Source: Paludibacteraceae bacterium (GTDB taxonomy: Bacteria; Bacteroidota; Bacteroidia; Bacteroidales; Paludibacteraceae). From it: DNA of 64,000 nt. Position 1 is the stretch's first letter. Each line of letters starts with the position of its first letter. A program made the position numbers and the translations under genes. This document shows, one piece after another, positions 63,007 through 64,000 of the stretch. The stretch lies in the NCBI GenBank assembly GCA_017630395.1, contig JAGBVI010000051.1, positions 41,174-105,173 of the forward strand, in the 5' to 3' direction. The notes under the pieces were generated by a model that was not told where the DNA came from, ran no database searches, and saw only the letters and a list, made by a program, of their open reading frames with translations.

Positions 63007-64000
63007 TTAATATGATTTAAAATCACCTCTAGAATACACTTTAAGGTCTATAGAATTTCCAAATTTATTGAGACATCTTATAGATTTCGCAAAATCTTTA
63101 TCATCCTTTGATGGTTCTCTGTTTTGCTCAGGATTAACGGTATAATCAGTAGGATGGTTATGAAAATGGAAATCAATATAATCTCCATCCTTTATTGCTT
63201 TTCTACATAATGTGGGAGTGAGATATTCTTTATATTTTTTATGTGAAGTACCTAAAATAGAATTTTCGAGAGTTTCAATATTATCTTTTCGTGAGGTAAA
63301 TAATCCCCATTCAACGCCTGTATTATCTGCAAGAAATTTAAATACATTTATAGACTCTTCTTTCTTTTTTCCAAATGTTAGATAATGTCCCTCTATCTCT
63401 CCCTCTGGTAATGATATACTTTTTGATTTTATTTTTGATAACACGCCCTTTGTGAGTTCCATACTTTCATTTCTCAACTCCCCATTTTTATCATATTTCA
63501 AACCTTTAATTTCACCATCCTTTTTACGATTTACTCCAGCAATTAATCTATCCTTTTCACTATCGGTCTTTTTAATGAAGAAGATATAACCATTATCATC
63601 AACGCCATAATCATCCAATCCCATAACGTCAATCTTATTAATTGGATTCCCATGACAATATGAATACGGAGATGCATCAATATTCTTCTCCCACAACGGA
63701 TCCACGCTCAGCCACATACCATTTGTTGGGTTCAAATACCTCGCTCCGTAGTAGTACAAGCCGGTTTCTTCGTCTAACTCCTTGCCGTTGAAGAGGTATG
63801 GGGTGTTCCATGTGCCGTTACGCTCTTCTATGAAGACTTCGCCATACGGGATGTAGGCTACACTTTGCACCACATTTCCATCATTATCTGTCACCAACGT
63901 TGTGGAGCCTAAATGGTCCGGATGGTAGAAGAAAATCAGCTGCTCGTAGTCCGGCGTCTCAAATCCATCTTTTCCTGTTTGGCTCGGTTCAAACTCTTTC
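63007..64000 (-). CDS. RHS repeat protein with JAMM/JAB-type C-terminal toxin domain, N-terminus beyond window
   Basis: The frame is open from the right edge to the stop at 63007 (about 331 residues seen). First comes the RHS core: LIFFYHPDHLGSTTLVTDNDG, YLFNGKELDEETGLYYYGARYLNPTNGMWLSVDPLWEKN, SPYSYCHGNPINKIDVMGLDD. After the core the sequence becomes AT-rich and variable (about 210 residues): VEWGLF supplies a possible catalytic Glu and DFHFHNHPTDY with PSKDDKDFA the HxHP...SxxD zinc pattern of JAMM/JAB peptidases, resembling the JAB-like toxin domains found at the ends of polymorphic toxins. The N-terminal YD repeats, secretion signal and any T6SS- or T9SS-type feature lie outside the window. 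Confidence 0.85.
   Translation of the reverse strand, partial: KEFEPSQTGKDGFETPDYEQLIFFYHPDHLGSTTLVTDNDGNVVQSVAYIPYGEVFIEERNGTWNTPYLFNGKELDEETGLYYYGARYLNPTNGMWLSVDPLWEKNIDASPYSYCHGNPINKIDVMGLDDYGVDDNGYIFFIKKTDSEKDRLIAGVNRKKDGEIKGLKYDKNGELRNESMELTKGVLSKIKSKSISLPEGEIEGHYLTFGKKKEESINVFKFLADNTGVEWGLFTSRKDNIETLENSILGTSHKKYKEYLTPTLCRKAIKDGDYIDFHFHNHPTDYTVNPEQNREPSKDDKDFAKSIRCLNKFGNSIDLKVYSRGDFKSY

Overview
The window looks like a chromosomal segment of a Bacteroidales-type Bacteroidota. The evidence is the AT-rich composition, the promoter pair TTTG-N20-TAnnTTTG (perfect copies before gyrB and the tRNA-Arg), family-level hallmarks (DUF2851, DUF4296, DUF4827, DUF3943, DUF2027-Smr, a hybrid two-component system with propeller repeats, a malic enzyme fused to a phosphotransacetylase domain), many lipoproteins, and two proteins with C-terminal T9SS type A-like sorting domains. 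The species is not identifiable from what I can see.

Layout. 1-13 kb: the start of mnmG (runs off the left edge), maeB, a lipid kinase, DUF2851, GNAT, thioesterase, an M15-like lipoprotein, recO, then the dksA-like/lspA/DUF4296 cluster and a secreted SGNH esterase. 13-24 kb: two small lipoproteins, gyrB, a decayed Fic gene, a very large orphan hybrid sensor/AraC regulator, a methyltransferase and an AAA/PD-(D/E)XK ATPase. 24-34 kb: a long leftward housekeeping block from rpe through comEC, nrnA-like, FKBP, DUF4827, trmH-like, LytM-like, dxr and rseP to a split chromate transporter. 34-43 kb: DUF3943, ileS, radical SAM, a GME-fold-like protein, tRNA-Arg(CCT) and queA. 43-52 kb: a second AAA/nuclease-like ATPase, an RHS fragment, DUF2027-Smr, a 43-residue ORF, ndk, M23-LysM, an S9 peptidase and an ABC-F protein. 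52-60 kb: serC-serA, a small T9SS-tagged protein, rarA, an S41 protease, a sugar nucleotidyltransferase and mutY. 60.8-64 kb (leftward, running off the right edge): an RHS polymorphic-toxin locus.

Most of the window is ordinary core metabolism and cell-envelope maintenance. The most interesting accessory part is the right end. An RHS protein with a predicted JAMM/JAB metallopeptidase tip is followed by a lipoprotein (candidate immunity), then by a displaced second RHS tip ending in a HELGH metallopeptidase domain, then by a small secreted protein (second candidate immunity). A composite element, GGGCGCGCTTC-N10-GTAACA, occurs in the same orientation on both sides of the displaced tip/immunity cassette, and a third RHS core fragment lies 17 kb away on the other strand. 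Intergenic regions also carry at least two families of short dispersed repeats and a set of terminators with similar stems.
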